DNA of 64,000 bases from positions 496,001-560,000 of the forward strand of contig NZ_CP035001.1 in NCBI RefSeq assembly GCF_002531755.2, read 5' to 3'. Numbering within the stretch: the first letter of the stretch is position 1; each line of letters opens with the position of its first letter. Source of the DNA: Rhizobium acidisoli (lineage in GTDB: Bacteria; Pseudomonadota; Alphaproteobacteria; Rhizobiales; Rhizobiaceae). A program made the translations under genes and the position numbers. Below are positions 60,684 through 64,000 of the stretch, one piece after another. A model generated the notes under the pieces. That model was not told where the DNA came from, did no database searches, and was given only the letters and a program-made list of their open reading frames with translations.

Positions 60684-62027
60684 ATGAGCACGATCGAATC
60701 CAGCGTGTCCTCCATCCTGTTGGACCGGGTCGCTGAGTGGCTGACGAACTCTTCGCTGGCCGGAGACGAGCTTGAAAACATCGTGCGCGGTTTCTGCGAG
60801 AGGATTGCGTCGGCCGGCCTGCCGATCGCACGGGTGCATCTGACCTTTTCGATGCTGCATCCGCTTTACGACGCCTTGAGCTTTACCTGGCGGCGCGCGA
60901 GCGGCGTCACCATCGAGGGCTTCCGCATGCCGGCAGGGCAGAAGCCGGACCGTTTTCTGCAGAGCCCCTATTATTACCTGCTCGACAACAACCTGCAGCA
61001 CATCCGCCGCCGCCTGATGCAGGAAGGGCCGGCCGAATTTCCGATCTTCGAGGACCTGCGCAAGGACGCCATCACCGATTACCTCGCCTTCGTGCAGCCC
61101 TTCGGCGACGGCTCGGTGCAGGGCATGATGGGCTCCTGGTCGACCGACCACCACAACGGCTTCTCCGACGACATGATCGACGCGCTTCTTCGGATGCAGA
61201 ACCATCTGGCGGTCGCCGCCAAGATGGCCGTGCTCGGCAAGCTCGCCAACAACATGCTGACCACCTATCTCGGCGGCGATGCCGGCAAGCGGGTGCTGAA
61301 TGGCCAGATCCGCCGCGGCGACGGCGAGACGATCCGTGCGGCACTCGTCATGGGCGACATGCGCGAATCCACAATGTATGCCGAAAAGGAAGGCCGCCAG
61401 GCCTACATCGACACGCTGAACCAGTTCTTCGACGCGATCGCCGCGCCCTTCAACCGCAACGGCGGGGAGATCCTGAGCTTCCTCGGCGACGGCTTCCTCG
61501 CCGTCTATCCCTGCGGGCGCCACAAGGACCCGTCGAAAATAGCCTGCGAGGCAGCGCTTTCCGCCGTCCATCAGGCGCAGGCGCGGGTCGCCGAACTCAA
61601 CAAGGACCGCGAGGCGAAAGGCCTGAGCAAAGTCGGCTACGGCATCGGCCTGCATGTCGGCAACGTCATGTTCGGCAATGTCGGCCTGAAAGACCGGCTG
61701 ACCTTTTCCGCCTTCGGCTCGGCCGTCAACGAGGTCCAGCGGCTGCAGATCCTGACTAAGAAATACGGCCGCGAGGTCGTCGCCAGCCAGGCTTTCGCCG
61801 GTTATTGCGGCGGCGAATGGACGACGCTCGGCGAAGAAAAGCTGCGCGGCATCCGCCAGAAGGTGACCGTACTACAGCCGCGGGCGCCGGCCCCCGAGAT
61901 CAACGTCGACGAGGGCTTCCGCGAGTCGGTGCAGAACGGGCTTTCCGAGGCCGAGCAAGTCATTCTCCTGCACCGGGACGCGAAGAAACACGTGGAGCGT
62001 ACAACCATGGAGAAGTTCATCCAGTAG
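60684..62027 (+). CDS. Soluble class III adenylate/guanylate cyclase
   Basis: 447 aa from ATG 60684 (MSTIESSV); ATG 60666 is an alternative. Residues 1-200: a GAF-like sensory region (LPIARVHLTFSMLHPLYDAL, VQPFGDGSVQGMMGSWSTDH). Residues about 215-410: catalytic domain with metal Asp in VMGDMRESTMYAE and FLGDGFLAVYPCG, then GIGLHVGNVMFGNVG and TFSAFGSAVNEVQRLQ. The usual RxTxxG-type substrate residues are not read with certainty, so ATP versus GTP is open. No membrane helix. Confidence 0.87.
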   Translation: MSTIESSVSSILLDRVAEWLTNSSLAGDELENIVRGFCERIASAGLPIARVHLTFSMLHPLYDALSFTWRRASGVTIEGFRMPAGQKPDRFLQSPYYYLLDNNLQHIRRRLMQEGPAEFPIFEDLRKDAITDYLAFVQPFGDGSVQGMMGSWSTDHHNGFSDDMIDALLRMQNHLAVAAKMAVLGKLANNMLTTYLGGDAGKRVLNGQIRRGDGETIRAALVMGDMRESTMYAEKEGRQAYIDTLNQFFDAIAAPFNRNGGEILSFLGDGFLAVYPCGRHKDPSKIACEAALSAVHQAQARVAELNKDREAKGLSKVGYGIGLHVGNVMFGNVGLKDRLTFSAFGSAVNEVQRLQILTKKYGREVVASQAFAGYCGGEWTTLGEEKLRGIRQKVTVLQPRAPAPEINVDEGFRESVQNGLSEAEQVILLHRDAKKHVERTTMEKFIQ

Positions 62028-62057
62028 ATACTCGAATGCCTGCAATGAATCTGCGCG

Positions 62058-62082
62058 TCTCGCCTGGGGAACTTCGGCGAGA
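62058..62082 (+). terminator. Weak candidate terminator after the cyclase gene
   Basis: 7-bp stem TCTCGCC / GGCGAGA with an 11-nt loop, followed after eight bases by TTTT. 31 bp downstream of the cyclase stop. Confidence 0.3.
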
Positions 62083-62181
62083 TGCAGTGGTTTTCCCTTG
62101 ACTGTCATCTGCTAGACACCCCGTTTGCGGTGCGATAGTGTGCCTTAACGGGAACATAGAAGACTGGGGAATTTCATTGGT

Positions 62182-64000
<1,819 letters not shown>

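Overview
The window reads as chromosomal (or chromid) DNA of a rhizobium, most probably the Rhizobium leguminosarum / R. etli group. The evidence is the high-GC alphaproteobacterial coding style, the melA-agp alpha-galactoside locus, pcaQ-pcaDCHGB, hutF-type histidine degradation, an SdhC-like heme/2Fe-2S adenylate cyclase of the CyaC type, and several dispersed palindromic intergenic repeats of the rhizobial RIME kind. No rRNA, tRNA or CRISPR was seen. Genus and species are inferred from gene content only.

Layout. 1-3920: alpha-galactoside uptake and hydrolysis (AgpA-like binding protein cut by the left edge, MelA, divergent AraC activator). 4008-11091: single genes (methyltransferase, XRE operon with two small proteins, FAD/GcvT demethylating dehydrogenase, PAP2 phosphatase, a CuA-less cytochrome oxidase subunit II-like protein, an exported unknown). 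11123-16755: operon of a histidine ammonia-lyase homologue that lacks the MIO tripeptide, with its own polar amino acid ABC transporter and a divergent HutC-type GntR. 16788-25075: complete five-step histidine degradation (hutC, hutF, hutI, hutH, hutG, hutU, hutD). 25249-29941: J-domain protein, DUF899 protein, alpha/beta hydrolase, RES-Xre toxin-antitoxin pair, ICMT-like membrane methyltransferase. 29960-35112: pcaQ and pcaDCHGB. 35356-44503: a probable quinate/shikimate-type catabolic cluster with an amino-acid-type ABC transporter, AroQ, AroE-like and Gfo/Idh dehydrogenases, a QuiC-type dehydroshikimate dehydratase and two tandem FCD-GntR regulators. 45002-56532: MBL-fold, GFA, deacetylase, glycosyltransferase, CyaC, FkbM methyltransferase, quinone oxidoreductase/LysR pair, ankyrin-cytochrome c fusion, methyltransferase, DUF3095. 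56552-58381: group II intron sitting directly after a terminator. 58529-64000: nucleotide-sugar dehydrogenase, a cytosolic class III cyclase, and a peptide-type ABC ATPase cut by the right edge.

How it fits together. The pca operon turns protocatechuate into ring-cleavage products; the neighbouring 35-44 kb cluster would produce protocatechuate from dehydroquinate/dehydroshikimate, so the two form one supply-and-use unit for plant-derived cyclitols and aromatics. The hut genes take histidine to glutamate and formate. The adjacent MIO-less lyase operon looks like a side entry for a histidine derivative whose amine is already a good leaving group (histidine betaine or ergothioneine are candidates). 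This is the most interesting system in the window.

Several palindromic repeats lie inside operons (before hutG, before pcaD, between pcaG and pcaB, next to aroQ), and in two cases supply translation-start sequence. Gene debris is visible at 35109-35291, 54396-54735 and 58441-58509.
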